Positions 41,293 through 56,020 of a DNA stretch of 64,000 bases are shown in pieces; the first letter of the stretch is position 1; each line of letters opens with the position of its first letter. The translations under genes were made by a program, and so were the position numbers. Origin of the DNA: Alitta virens. Its lineage: Eukaryota; Annelida; Polychaeta; Phyllodocida; Nereididae. The stretch lies in the NCBI GenBank assembly GCA_932294295.1, contig OW028580.1:38613836-38677835 (forward strand), in the 5' to 3' direction. The notes beneath the pieces are model-generated. The model did not search any database, had not been told where the DNA came from, and was given only the letters and a program-made list of their open reading frames with translations.

Positions 41293-43400
41293 TTATTATT
41301 ATTATTCTTCTGAAGAAGTAAAGGCTTATTACTCAGAAACTAATAAAGAGAGGGCTTTGGCACTTCAAGAGTGCACAGACAGCCAGAGCGCGCTTTGAAC
41401 AGCACAAATTTCATGACCAAATTTCATGACACTTCTGCGTAATTTACAAAAGAAAAAACAAATTTAAGAGCACGGTTTCAGGAAACTGGGCAGAGATAAT
41501 TCCATGGGAATTTTTCTCAAGATACCTTAGACAAATACGTTAGATACCTTAGACAAATACGTTTATCTTATTATTGTAAGTCTTATTTTTCTTTTTTTTT
41601 TTTTTTTTTATTATTCTTTATTATTATTATTATTCTTCTGAAGAAGTAAAGGCTTATTACTCAGAAACTAATAAAGGCAGGGCTTTGGCACTTCAAGGTC
41701 ACATAGACAGCCAGAGCGCGCTTTGAAAGGCATAAATTTCATGACCAAATTTCGTGACGCTTCTGCGTAATTCACAAAATAAAAAATAAATTTAAGGGCA
41801 CGGTTTCAAGAAACTGGGCAGAGATAATGGCATGAGATTTTTTTTCAAGATACCTTAGACAAATACGCAGTGCAGAAAGGAGTTTGAGCCAAATTGTGAG
41901 CCTGCTGACTGAGCCATGAATTTTTGAAAAAAAGTTATTCTAAATTTTCATGAAATTTTTTTTGAAAACCATAGAAGGAATAATGATATTGACTTGCAAT
42001 TTCACACTTTTATAGTCCTACCCTAGCACAACTTTCATGCAAAAAATGAGCCCATTTGGTAAAGTGGTCTAGGTGGTACAGGGGTCCAAAGTTGCATTTT
42101 TTGACTGCTTATATCTCAGCTCCAAATTGAGATACAGGAATCTCAAAGACATATTTAGAATCCTTGAAATGTTCTCTTTTCAGGAATGTATAGTAATATG
42201 CTCTAGGTAGTTCCGTTTGGAAAAGCGTCAGACATTGAAAATTTTTTGTCACTTTTTGATTTTCTCAAAATGAAAAAGTCTAAAAAACAGTAGAAGAACT
42301 GCTTGGATTCTCACCATTTTTTTTACAGATATGTCCTCTAAGGAGTACTATGTAAATTTTAAAGGGCAAGGGCTTTGCTTATAAAACCCTAGGCCCTGGA
42401 ATTTTTTTCATTCCAAATTTCAATAATTTTTAACTCCATTTCTATTCAACCAAATTTCATGCAACTGGTGTCATTATGTAGAGAAAAATCAGGACTTTAC
42501 AAAGAATACCATGTCTATTCACCAACCTTTACCAGTTTCGAACTTGGAGCCAAAATTCTCTTTCCCATGTTATCCAATGGGAAGACCTACCAACCCTGAA
42601 CCGCTGAGTCAGCAATTTTTACAATGAATGTTAGGAAGTTTACGTGCATCGCCCCAAAAAAGCAGGAAGAAAGTCTTCAATTGCATTCATATTTTGCACA
42701 TATATGTACTCTGGGTAGTGCTACATTACTGTAAAAGGGCAATTACCTTCATCAAACAGCTTAGGTCCTAGAATTTTTTTATCACTCATAAAGCCTGAAT
42801 TGCTGACCTACCTACCTCCCAGTACCCTGGACCGCTGAGTCAGCAATTTTTACAATGAATGTTAGTAAATTTATGTTTCTCGCCCCAAAAAAGCAGGAAG
42901 AAAGTCTCCAATTTCATTCATATTTTGCACATATATGTCCTCTGGGTAGTACTTCATTACTGTAATAGGGCAATTACCTTCATCAAACAGCTTAGGTCCT
43001 AAATTTTTTTTATCACTCTTAAAGCCTGAATTGCTTACTCAGACCAAAATGTTGTTGATAGATTGAACCAAAAAAAATTCACAGGAGTGTATATACATGT
43101 GCTTCACAAATGTGAGTTATTTCAGAATTTTGGGTTACAGGGTCAAGGTCACAGAGTGTCCTATATATGCAATTTTCAGGCGTTTTGAACCTGGGTCCCA
43201 TACAAGGTACAGCAACCAAAAAAATATTTTCTTAAACCTTTTTTCATTATCTTTCTATTCCTGTATAGCTTAAGAGGTTAGGGCAACTATTTTCGAGGTT
43301 TTCAGGTACTTTATGAATTGCAGAAATTCATGGTACTGGACAAAAAAGATAAAAGGAAAGGAAAGTTTATCGTAATTGTCAGGGACAATTGCAAGTCTAG
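41293..43400 (+). repeat. Array unit 5, 2108-base higher-order repeat, copy 3
   Basis: Third copy at 2108 bases offset, again without a difference noticed. A fourth begins at 43401 but continues as a long-type unit instead of truncating. Confidence 0.85.
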
Positions 43401-45638
43401 TTATTATTATTATTCTTCTGAAGAAGTAAAGGCTTATTACTCAGAAACTAATAAAGAGAGGGCTTTGGCACTTCAAGAGTGCACAGACAGCCAGAGCGCG
43501 CTTTGAACAGCACAAATTTCATGACCAAATTTCATGACACTTCTGCGTAATTTACAAAAGAAAAAACAAATTTAAGAGCACGGTTTCAGGAAACTGGGCA
43601 GAGATAATTCCATGGGAATTTTTCTCAAGATACCTTAGACAAATACGCAGTGCAGAAAGGAGTTTGAGCCAAATTGTGAGCCTGCTGACTGAACTATGAA
43701 TTCTTTAAAAAAAGTAGTTCGAAATTTTCATGAAATTTTTTTTGAAAACCATAGAAGGAATAATGATATTGACTTGCAATTTCACACTTGTATAGTCCTA
43801 TCCTAGGACAACTACCATGCAAAAAATGAGCCCATTTGGTAAAGTGGTCTAGGTGGTACAGGGGTCCAAAGTTGCATTTTTTGACTGCTTATATCTCGGC
43901 TCCAAATTGAGATACATGAATCTCAAAGACATATTTAGAATCCTTGAAATGTTCTCTTTTTAGGAATGTATAGTAATATGCTCTAGGTACTTCCGTTTGG
44001 AAAAGCGTCAGACATTGAAAATTTTTTGTCACTTTTTGATTTTCTCAAAATGAAAAAGTCTTAAAAACACTAGAAGAACTGCTTGGATTCTCACCATTTT
44101 TTTTACAGATATGTCCTCTAAGGAGTACTATGTAAATGTCAAAGGGCAAGGGCTTTGCTTAAAAACCCTAGGCCCTGGAATTTTTTTCATTCCAAATTTC
44201 AATAATTTTTAACTCCATTTCTATTCAACCAAATTTCATGCAACTGGTGTCATTATGTAGATAAAAATTAGGCCTTTACCTAGGATAAAATGTCTATTCA
44301 CCAACCTTTACCAGTTTCGAACTTGGAGCCAAAATTCTCTTTCCCATGTTATCCAATGGGAAGACCTACCAACCCTGAAGCGCTGAGTCAGCAATTTTTA
44401 CAATGAATGTTAGGAAGTTTATGTGCATCACCCCAAAAAAGCAGGAAGAAAGTCTTCAATTTCATTTATATTTTGCACATATATGTACTCTGTGTAGTAC
44501 TACATTACTGTAAAAGGGCAATTACTTTCATCAAACAGCTTAGGTCCTAGAATTTTTTTATCACTGAATTGCTGACCTACCTACCTCCCAGAACCCTGGA
44601 CCGCTGAGTCAGCAATTTTTACAATGAATGTTAGCAGGTTTACGTGTTTTGCCCCAAAAACAGTAGGAAAGACTTTTTCAATTTTCTTCATACTTTTCAC
44701 ACATATGTCCTCTAGGGAGTACTATGTAAATGTAGAAGGGCAAGGGCCTTGATTAAACACCTTAGGCCCTGGAATTTTTTTTCAGTCCAAATTTCAATAA
44801 TTTTTAACTCCAGTTCTATTCAACCAAATTTCATCCAACTGGTGTCATTATGCAGAGAAAAATTAGGAGATTACATAGGACACCTTGTCTATTCACCAAC
44901 CTTAATTAGTTTTGAAACTTGAGGCAAAATTCTCTTTCCCATGTTATCCAATGGGGAGACCTACCTACCTACCTCCCTGGACGGCTGAGTCAGCAATTTT
45001 TACAATGAATGTTAGTAAATTTATGTTTCTCGCCCCAAAAAAGCAGGAAGAAAGTCTTCAATTTCATTCATATTTTGCACATATATGTCCTCTGGGTAGT
45101 ACTACATTACCGTAATAGGGCAATTACCTTCATCAAACAGCTTAGGTCCTAAAATTTTTTTATCACTCTTAAAGCCTGAATTGCTTACTAAGACCAAAAT
45201 GTTGTTGATAGATTGAACCAAAAAAATTCACAGGAGTGTATATACATGTGCTTTACAAATGTGAGTTATTTCAGAATTTTGGGTTACAGGGTCAAGGTCA
45301 CAGCGTGTCCTATATATGCAGTTTTCAGGCGTTTTGAACCTGGGTCCTATGAAGAGTACAGCTTTCTGAAAAACATTTTTTGAAAGGTCATCACCATTAC
45401 AGTTGTCTGTTCATTTATGAATAGTCTCAGAGGATAAGACAGTGATTTCTTAGGATTTAGTGCCTTAATAAATTGTTGTCATTTTGAAAAATCATAACGC
45501 TTCAGGAATGATCAGAGCACAAATACTACCGGCTTCTTTGTTAGGTTATTTGTAGTATTTATATGAGAAAGAAAAAGGTTATGAAAGTTAAAGGAAAGGA
45601 AAGTTTATCGTAATTGTCAGGGACAATTGCAAGTCTAG
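43401..45638 (+). repeat. Array unit 6 (long type, no head)
   Basis: Joined directly to the preceding CTAG through TTATTATTATTATT. The interior is almost identical to unit 1, with a few substitutions (for example around 43790-43815). Confidence 0.8.
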
Positions 45639-47187
45639 TTATTATTATTATTCTTCTGAAGAAGTAAAGGCTTATTACTCAGAAACTAATAAAGACAGGG
45701 CTTTGGCACTTCAAGAGTGCACAGATAGCCAGAGCGCGCTTTGAACAGCACAAATTTCATGACCAAATTTCATGACACTTCTGCGTAATTCACAAAAGAA
45801 AAAACAAATTTAAGAGCACGGTTTCAGGAAACTGGGCAGAGATAATTCCATGGGAATTTTTCTCAAGATACCTTAGACAAATACGCAGTGCAGAAAGGAG
45901 TTTGAGCCAAATGCTGAGCCTGCTGACTGAACTATGAATTCTTTAAAAAAAGTAGTTCGAAATTTTCATGAAATTTTTTTTGAAAACCATAGAAGGAATA
46001 ATGATATTGACTTGCAATTTCACACTTTTATAGTCCTACCCTAGGACAACTACCATGCAAAAAATGAGCCCATTTGGTAAAGTGGTCTAGGTGGTACAGG
46101 GGTCCAAAGTTGCGTTTTTTGACTGCATATATCTCGGCTCCAAATTGAGATACAGGAATCTCAAAGACATATTTAGAATCCTTGAAATGTTCTCTTTCCA
46201 GATATGTATAGCAATATGTTCTAAGTCGTTCCGTTTGGAAAAGCGTCAGACATTGAACATTTTTTGTCATTTTTTGATTTTCTCAAAATGAAAAAGTCTA
46301 AAAAACAGTAGAAGAACTGCTTGGATTCTCACCATTTTTTTTACAGATATGTCCTCTAGGAAGTACTATGTAAATGTAAAAGGGCAAGGGCTTTGATCAA
46401 AAGGCTTAGGCCATAGAATTTTTTTTTGGTCTAAATTTCAATAATTTTTAACTCCAGTTCTATTCAATCAAATTTCATGCAACTGGCGTCATTATGTAGA
46501 GAAAAATTAGGCCTTAACATAGGATACAATGTCTATTCACCAACCTTAACCAGTTTTGAACCTGGAGCCAAAATTCTCTTTCCCATGTTATCCAATGGGG
46601 AGACCTACCAACCCTGAACCGCTGAGTCAGCAATTTTTACAATGAATGTTAGGAAGTTTACGTGCAGCGCCCCAAAAAAGCAGGAAGAAAGTCTTCAATT
46701 GCATTCATATTTTCCACATATATGTACTCTGGGTAGTGCTACATTACTGTAAAAGGGCAATTACCTTCATCAAACAGCTTAGGTCCTAAATTTTTTTTAT
46801 CACTCTTAAAGCCTGAATTACTTACTCAGACCAAAATGTTGTTGATAGATTGAACCAAAAAAAATTCACAGGAGTGTATATACATGTGCTTCACAAATGT
46901 GAGTTATTTCAGAATTTTGGGTTACAGGGTCAAGGTCACAGAGTGTCCTATATATGCAATTTTCAGGCGTTTTGAACCAGGGTCCTATGCAAGGTACAGC
47001 AACCAAAAAAATATTTTCTTAAACCTTTTTTCATTATCTTTCTATTCCTGTATAGCTTAAGAGGTTAGGGCAACTATTTTCGAGGTTTTCAGGTACTTTA
47101 TTAATTGCAGAAATTCATGGTACTGGACAAAAAAGATAAAAGGAAAGGAAAGTTTATCGTAATTGTCAGGGACAATTGCAAGTCTAG
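45639..47187 (+). repeat. Array unit 7 (shortest, about 1.55 kb)
   Basis: Lacks one internal sub-repeat compared with units 2-5 and is more diverged (for example TGCGTTTTTTGACTGCATAT at about 46111). CTAG 47184-47187. Confidence 0.75.
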
Positions 47188-49243
47188 TTATTATTATTCT
47201 TCTGAAGAAGTAAAGGCTTATTACTCAGAAACTAATAAAGAGAGGGCTTTGGCACTTCAAGAGTGCACAGACAGGCAGAGCGCGCTTTGAACAGCACAAA
47301 TTTCATGACCAAATTTCATGACACTTCTGCGTAATTCACAAAAGAAAAAACAAATTTAAGAGCACGGTTTCAGGAAACTGGGCAGAGATAATTCCATGGG
47401 AATTTTTCTCAAGATACCTTAGACAAATACGCAGTGCAGAAAGGAGTTTGAGCCAAATTGTGAGCCTGCTGACTGAACTATGAATTCTTTAAAAAAAGTA
47501 GTTCGAAATTTTCATGAAATTTTTTTTGAAAACCATAGAAGGAATAATGATATTGACTTGCAATTTCACACTTTAATAGTCCTACACTAGGACAACTACC
47601 ATGCAAAAAATGAGCCCATTTGGTAAAGTGGTCTAGGTGGTACAGGGGTCCAAAGTTGCATTTTTTGACTGCTTATATCTCGGCTCCAAATTGAGATACA
47701 GGAATCTCAAAGACATATTTAGAATCCTTGAAATGTTGTCTTTTCAGAAATGTATGGTAATATGCTCCAGGTAGTTCCGTTTGGAAAAGCGTCAGACATT
47801 GAAAATTTTTTGTCACTTTTTGATTTTCTCAAAATGAAAAAGTCTAAAAAACACTAGAAGAACTGCTTGGATTCTCACCATTTTTTTTACAGATATGTCC
47901 TCTAATGAGTACTATGTAAATGTGTAAGTGCAAGGGCTTTGCTTAAAAGGCTTAGGCTATAGAATTTTTTTTCAATCCAAATTTCAATAATTTTTAACTC
48001 CATTTCTATTCAACCAAATTTCATCCAACTGGTGTCATCATGCAGAGAAAAATCAGGACTTTACACAGGATACCTTGTTTATTCACCAACCTTAACCAGT
48101 TTTGAACCTTGAGGCAAAATTCTCTTTCCTATGTTATCCAATGGGGAGACCTACCTCCTACAACCCTGGACCGCTGAGTCAGCAATTTTTACAATGAATG
48201 TTAGGAAGTTTACGTGTTTTGCCCCAAAAATGTAGGAAAGACTTCTTCAATTTTCTTCATACTTTTCACATATATGTCCTGTTGGTAGTACTACCTGACT
48301 GTAAAAGGGCAATTCCCTTCATCAAACAGCTTAGGCCCTAGAATTTTTTATCACTCATAAAGCCTGAATCACTTACTCAGAACCAAAATTTTGTTGATAG
48401 ATTGAACAAAAACATTCACAGGAGTGCCTATACATGTGCTTCACAAATGTGAATTATTTCAGAATTCTAGGTCACAGAGTGTCCTATATATGCAATTTTC
48501 AGGCGTTTTGAACCTGGGTCCTATACAAGGTACAGTAACCAAAAAAAATATGTTCTTAAACCTTTTTTCATTATCTTTCTATACCTGTTTAGCTTGAGAG
48601 GTTAGGGCAATTATTTATGAGGTTTTCAGGTACTTTATTAATTGCTCTATTGGAAATTGAATAAAAAACCTTTAAAAAGCCAAAACCCAAATTTTTTCAT
48701 TGGATCAGTCCCAAAAAATTTATAAGTGTGTATATACATATAACTGAAAACAAAAACAAAAAATTTCAGAAATGTAGATCAAAGGGTCAAGGTTACAGTG
48801 TTTCCTACATATGTACTTTTCATGCATTTTGAACTCAGGCCCAATGCAGAGTACAGAAAAACCCAATAGATATTTTTGAAAGTCAGTGCTGGTGTGTGTT
48901 CATCTTATGAATAGTTTAAGACAATAAGGCAAAGATTTCTGAATTTATGAAAACAATTTGTAGTGAGGACACCTATTTCCCACCCCCATGATACTTAGGA
49001 AGTTGGCACCCCTAGTAAGGCCCAATCGCACTCTGAACGTTTCATGACACTTCTGCGCATTTCAGGGTATACAAAAAAAAATTTTTCATCACGGTTCCAA
49101 GAAACTGGCCAGAGATAATGGTATGAAATTTTTTTTCAACAGACCTTGGAGACTTTTCCAGTGCAGAAATTAATGGTACTAAACAAGAAAGATAAAAGGA
49201 AAGGAAAGTTTATCGTAATTGTCAGGGACAATTGCAAGTCTAG
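47188..49243 (+). repeat. Array unit 8 (diverged 3' part)
   Basis: After about 48650 it carries an extra, diverged copy of the GGTCAAGGTTACAG segment and a relic of a core start (CATGACACTTCTGCGCATTTC) before the usual 3' end. Confidence 0.75.
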
Positions 49244-49293
49244 TTATAAACTTTCCGAAGGAAAGTTTATCTTATTATTGTACGTCTTATTTT

Positions 49294-49337
<44 letters not shown>

Positions 49338-51388
49338 TATTATTATTATTATTCTTCTGAAGAAGTAAAGGCTTATTACTCAGAAACTAATAAAGACAGG
49401 GCTTTGGCACTTCAAGAGTGCACAGATAGCCAGAGCGCGCTTTGAACAGCACAAATTTCATGACCAAATTTCGTGAAACTTCTGCGTAATTTACAAAAGA
49501 AAAAACAAATTTAAGAGCACGGTTTTAGGAAACTGGGCAGAGATAATTCCATGGGAATTTTTCTCAAGATACCTTAGACAAATACGCAGTGCAGAAAGGA
49601 GTTTGAGCCAAATGGTGAGCCTGCTGACTGAACTATGAATTTTTGAAAAAAAGTATTTCGAAATTTTCATGAAATTTTTTTTGAAAACCATAGAAGGAAT
49701 AATGATATTGACTTGCAATTTCACACTTTTATAGTCCTACCCTAGCACAACTTTCATGCAAAAAATGAGCCCATTTGGTAAAGTGGTCTAGGTGGTACAG
49801 GGGTCCAAAGTTGCATTTTTTGACTGCTTATATCTCGGCTCCAAATTGAGATACAGGAATCTCAAAGACATATTTAGAATCCTTGAAATGTTCTCTTTTC
49901 AGGAATGTATAGTAATATGCTCCAGGTAGTTCCGTTTGGAAAAGCGTCAGACATTGAAAATTTTTTGTCACTTTTTGATTTTCTCAAAATGAAAAAGTCT
50001 AAAAAACAGTAGAAGAACTGCTTGGATTCTCACCATTTTTTTTACAGATATGTCCTCTAAGGAGTACTATGTAAATTTTAAAGGGCAAGGGCTTTGCTTA
50101 AAAACCCTTGGCCCTGGAAATTTTTTCATTCCAAATTTCAATAATTTTTAACTCCATTTCTATTCAACCAAATTTCATGCAACTGGTGTCATTATGTAGA
50201 GAAAAATTAGGCCTTCACATAGGATACAATGTCTCTTCACCAACCTTTACCAGTTTCGAACTTGGAGCCAAAATTCTCTTTCCCATGTTATCCAATGGGG
50301 AGACCTACCAACCCTGAAGCGCTGAGTCAGCAATTTTTACAATGAATGTTAGGAAGTTTATGTGCATCGCCCCAAAAAAGCAGGAAGAAAGTCTTCAATT
50401 TCATTTATATTTTGCACATATATGTCCTCTGGGTAGTACTACATTACTGTAAAAGGGCAATTAGTTTCATCAAACAGCTTAGGTCCTAGAATTTTTTTAT
50501 CACTGAATTGCTGACCTACCTACCTCCCAGAACCCTGGACCGCTGAGTCAGCAATTTTTACAATGAATGTAAGCAGGTTTACGTGTTTTGCCCCAAAAAC
50601 AATAGGAAAGACTTTTTCAATTTTCTTCATACTTTTCACGCATATGTCCTCTAGGGAGTACTATGTAAATGTAGAAGGGCAAGGGCCTTGATTAAACACC
50701 TTAGGCCCTGGAATTTTTTTTCAGTCCAAATTTCAATAATTTTTTACTCCAGTTCTATTCAACCAAATTTCATCCAACTGGTGTCATTATGCAGAGAAAA
50801 ATTAGGAGATTACATTGGATACCTTGTCTATTCACCAACCTTAATTAGTTTTGAACCTTGAGGCAAAATTCTCTTTCCCATGTTATCCAATGGGGAGACC
50901 TACCTACCTACCTCCCTGGACGGCTGAGTCAGCAATTTTTACAATGAATGTTAGTAAATTTATGTTTCTCGCCCCAAAAAAGCAGGAAGAAAGTCTTCAA
51001 TTTCATTCATATTTTGCACATATATGTCTTCTGGGTAGTACTACATTACTGTGAATTTATGAGAACAATTTGGAGTGAGGACACCCTATTTCGCACCCCC
51101 ATGATATTGAACAAGTGAGGACACCTAGTGGGCACCCCATGGTATGGCCCAATCGCACTCTGAACGGCACAAATTTCATGACCTTATTTCATGACACCTC
51201 TGCGCATTTCAGGGAATAAAAAAAAGCTTTTCTTCACAGTTCCAGGAAACTGGCCAGAGACAATGGCATAAAATTTTTTTTCAAGAGACCTTGGAGACTT
51301 CTCCAGTGCAGAAATTAATGGTACTGGACAAGAAAGATAAAAGGAAAGGAAAGTTTATCGTAATTGTCAGGGACAATTGCAAGTCTAG
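49244..51388 (+). repeat. Array unit 9 (head fused directly to previous CTAG)
   Basis: CTAG is followed at once by TTATAAACTTTCC, so tail and head abut exactly. The poly-T tract in the head is unusually long (about 49297-49335). The 3' part again contains an old core-start relic (51055-51310). Confidence 0.8.
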
Positions 51389-53620
51389 TTATTATTATTC
51401 TTCTGAAGAAGTAAAGGCTTATTACTCAGAAACTAATAAAGGCAGGGCTTTGGCACTTCAAGGTCACATAGACAGCCAGAGCGCGCTTTGAAATGCATAA
51501 ATTTCATGACCAAATTTTGTGACGCTTCTGCGTAATTCACAAAATAAAAAATAAATTTAAGGGCACGGTTTCAAGAAACTGGGCAGAGATAATGGCATGA
51601 GATTTTTTTTCAAGATACCTTAGACAAATACGCAGTGCAGAAAGGAGTTTGAGCCAAATTGTGAGCCTGCTGACTGAGCCATGAATTTTTGAAAAAAAGT
51701 TATTCGAAATTTTCATGAAATTTTTTTTGAAAACCATAGAAGGAATAATGATATTGACTTGCAATTTCACACTTTTATAGTCCTACCCTAGCACAACTTT
51801 CATGCAAAAAATGAGCCCATTTGGTAAAGTGGTCTAGGTGGTACAGGGGTCCAAAGTTGCATTTTTTGACTGCTTATATCTCGGCTCCAAATTGAGATAG
51901 AGGAATCTCAAAGACATATTTAGAATCCTTGAAATGTTCTCTTTTCAGGAATGTATAGTAATATGCTCCAGGTAGTTCCGTTTGGAAAAGCGTCAGACAT
52001 TGAAAATTTTTTGTCACTTTTTGATTTTCTCAAAATGAAAAAGTCTAAAAAACAGTAGAAGAACTGCTTGGATTCTCACCATTTTTTTTACAGATATTTC
52101 CTCTAAGGAGTACTATGTAAATTTCAAAGGGCAAGGGCTTTGCTTAAAAACCCTAGGCCCTGGAATTTTTTTCATTCCAAATTTCAATAATTTTTAACTC
52201 CATTTCTATTCAACCAAATTTCATGCAACTGGTGTCATTATGTAGAGAAAAATTAGGCCTTTACATAGGATAAAATGTCTATTCACCAACCTTTACCAGT
52301 TTCGAACTTGGAGCCAAAATTCTCTTTCCCATGTTATCCAATGGGAAGACCTACCAACCCTGAAGCGCTGAGTCAGCAATTTTTACAATGAATGTTAGGA
52401 AGTTTATGTGCATCGCCCCAAAAAAGCAGGAAGAAAGTCTTCAATTTCATTTATATTTTGCACATATATGTACTGTGTGTAGTACTACATTACTGTAAAA
52501 GGGCAATTACTTTCATCAAACAGCTTAGGTCCTAGAATTTTTTTATCACTGAATTGCTGACCTACCTACCTCCCAGAACCCTGGACCGCTGAGTCAGCAA
52601 TTTTTACAATGAATGTTAGCAGGTTTACGTGTTTTGCCCCAAAAACAGTAGGAAAGACTTTTTCAATTTTCTTCATACTTTTCACACATATGTCCTCTAG
52701 GGAGTACTATATAAATGTAGAAGGGCAAGGGCCTTGATTAAACACCTTAGGCCCTGGAATTTTTTTTCAGTCCAAATTTCAATAATTTTTAACTCCAGTT
52801 CTATTCAACCAAATTTCATCCAACTGGTGTCATTATGCAGAGAACAATTAGGAGATTACATAGGACACCTTGTCTATTCACCAACCTTAATTAGTTTTGA
52901 AACTTGAGGCAAAATTCTCTTTCCCATGTTATCCAATGGGGAGACCTACCTACCTACCTCCCTGGACGGCTGAGTCAGCAATTTTTACAATGAATGTTAG
53001 TAAATTTATGTTTCTCGCCCCAAAAAAGCAGGAAGAAAGTCTTCAATTTCATTCATATTTTGCACATATATGTCCTCTGGGTAGTACTACATTACCGTAA
53101 TAGGGCAATTACCTTCATCAAACAGCTTAGGTCCTAAAATTTTTTTATCACTCTTAAAGCCTGAATTGCTTACTAAGACCAAAACTGTTGTTGATAGATT
53201 GAACCAAAAAAATTCACAGGAGTGTATATACATGTGCTTTACAAATGTGAGTTATTTCAGAATTTTGGGTTACAGGGTCAAGGTCACAGCGTGTCCTATA
53301 TATGCAATTTTCAGGCGTTTTGAACCTGGGTCCTATGAAGAGTACAGCTTTCTGAAAAACATTTTTTGAAAAGTCATCACCATTACAGTTGTCTGTTCAT
53401 TTATAAATAGTCTCAGAGGATAAGACAGTGATTTCTTAGGATTTAGTGCCTTAATAAATTGTTGTCATTGTGAAAAATCATAACGCTTCAGGAATGATCA
53501 GAGCACAAATACTACCGGCTTTTTTGTTAGGTTATTTGTAGTATTTATATGAGAAAGAGGTTATGAAAGTTAAAGGAAAGGAAAGTTTATCGTAATTGTC
53601 AGGGACAATTGCAAGTCTAG
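51389..53620 (+). repeat. Array unit 10 (long type, no head)
   Basis: The interior follows the unit 1/6 type. CTAG at 53617-53620. Confidence 0.8.
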
Positions 53621-56020
53621 TTATAAACTTTCCGAAGGAAAGTTTATCTTATTATTGTAAGTCTTATTTTTCTTTTTTTTTTTTTTTTTTATTATTCTTT
53701 ATTATAAACTTTCCGAAGGAAAGTTTATCTTATTATTGTAAGTCTTATTTTTCTTTTTTTTTTTTTTTTTTATTATTCTTTATTATTATTATTATTCTTC
53801 TGAAGAAGTAAAGGCTTATTACTCAGAAACTAATAAAGAGAGGGCTTTGGCACTTCAAGAGTGCACAGACAGCCAGAGCGCGCTTTGAACAGCACAAATT
53901 TCATGACCAAATTTCGTGACACTTCTGCGTAATTCACAAAAGAAAAAACAAATTTAAGAGCACGGTTTCAGGAAACTGGGCAGAGATAATTCCATGGGAA
54001 TTTTTCTCAAGATACCTTAGACAAATACGCAGTGCAGAAAGGAGTTTGAGCCAAATTGTGAGCCTGCTGACTGAACTATGAATTCTTTAAAAAAAGTAGT
54101 TCGAAATTTTCATGAAATTTTTTTTGAAAACCATAGAAGGAATAATGATATTGACTTGCAATTTCACACTTTTATAGTCCTACCCTAGCACAACTTTCAT
54201 GCAAAAAATGAGCTCATTTGGTAAAGTGGTCTAGGTGGTACAGGGGTCCAAAGTTGCATTTTTTGACTGCTTATATCTCGGCTCCAAATTGAGATACATG
54301 AATCTCAAAGACATATTTAGAATCCTTGAAATGTTCTCTTTTTAGGAATGTATAGTAATATGCTCTAGGTACTTCCGTTTGGAAAAGCGTCAGACATTGA
54401 AAATTTTTTGTCACTTTTTGATTTTCTCAAAATGAAAAAGTCTTAAAAACACTAGAAGAACTGCTTGGATTCTCACCATTTTTTTTACAGATATGTCCTC
54501 TAAGGAGTACTATGTAAATGTCAAAGGGCAAGGGCTTTGCTTAAAAACCCTAGGCCCTGGAATTTTTTTCATTCCAAATTTCAATAATTTTTAACTCCAT
54601 TTCTATTCAACCAAATTTCATGCAACTGGTGTCATTATGTAGAGAAAAATTAGGCCTTTACCTAGGATAAAATGTCTATTCACCAACCTTTACCAGTTTC
54701 GAACTTGGAGCCAAAATTCTCTTTACCATGTTATCCAATGGGAAGACCTACCAACCCTGAAGCGCTGAGTCAGCAATTTTTACAATGAATGTTAGGAAGT
54801 TTATGTGCATCACCCCAAAAAAGCAGGAAGAAAGTCTTCAATTTCATTTATATTTTGCACATATATGTACTCTGTGTAGTACTACATTACTGTAAAAGGG
54901 CAATTACTTTCATCAAACAGCTTAGGTCCTAGAATTTTTTTATCACTGAATTGCTGACCTACCTACCTCCCAGAACCCTGGACCGCTGAGTCAGCAATTT
55001 TTACAATGAATGTTAGCAGGTTTACGTGTTTTGCCCCAAAAACAGTAGGAAAGACTTTTTCAATTTTCTTCATACTTTTCACACATATGTCCTCTAGGGA
55101 GTACTATGTAAATGTAGAAGGGCAAGGGCCTTGATTAAACACCTTAGGCCCTGGAATTTTTTTTCAGTCCAAATTTCAATAATTTTTAACTCCAGTTCTA
55201 TTCAACCAAATTTCATCCAACTGGTGTCATTATGCAGAGAAAAATTAGGAGATTACATAGGACACCTTGTCTATTCACCAACCTTAATTAGTTTTGAAAC
55301 TTGAGGCAAAATTCTCTTTCCCATGTTATCCAATGGGGAGACCTACCTACCTACCTCCCTGGACGGCTGAGTCAGCAATTTTTACAATGAATGTTAGTAA
55401 ATTTATGTTTCTCGCCCCAAAAAAGCAGGAAGAAAGTCTTCAATTTCATTCATATTTTGCACATATATGTCCTCTGGGTAGTACTACATTACCGTAATAG
55501 GGCAATTACCTTCATCAAACAGCTTAGGTCCTAAAATTTTTTTATCACTCTTAAAGCCTGAATTGCTTACTAAGACCAAAATGTTGTTGATAGATTGAAC
55601 CAAAAAAATTCACAGGAGTGTTTATACATGTGCTTTAAAAAAGTGAGTTATTTCAGAATTTTGGGTTACAGGGTCAAGGTCACAGCGTGTCCTATATATG
55701 CAATTTTCAGGCGTTTTGAACCTGGGTCCTATGAAGAGTACAGCTTTCTGAAAAACATTTTTTGAAAGGTCATCACCATTACAGTTGTCTGTTCATTTAT
55801 GAATAGTCTCAGAGGATAAGACAGTGATTTCTTAGGATTTAGTGCCTTAATAAATTGTTGTCATTGTGAAAAATCATAACGCTTCAGGAATGATCAGAGC
55901 ACAAATACTACCGGCTTCTTTGTTAGGTTATTTGTAGTATTTATATGAGAAAGAAAAAGGTTATGAAAGTTAAAGGAAAGGAAAGTTTATCGTAATTGTC
56001 AGGGACAATTGCAAGTCTAG
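53621..56020 (+). repeat. Array unit 11 (long type, two heads)
   Basis: Two heads (about 53622 and 53703) follow the previous CTAG directly, then a long-type core nearly identical to unit 1. CTAG 56017-56020. Confidence 0.8.

Noticed and set aside
37077..43400. CRISPR-like array
   Set aside because: Repeat units are kilobase-sized, non-palindromic as a whole, and lie in a eukaryotic genome with no spacers or cas genes.
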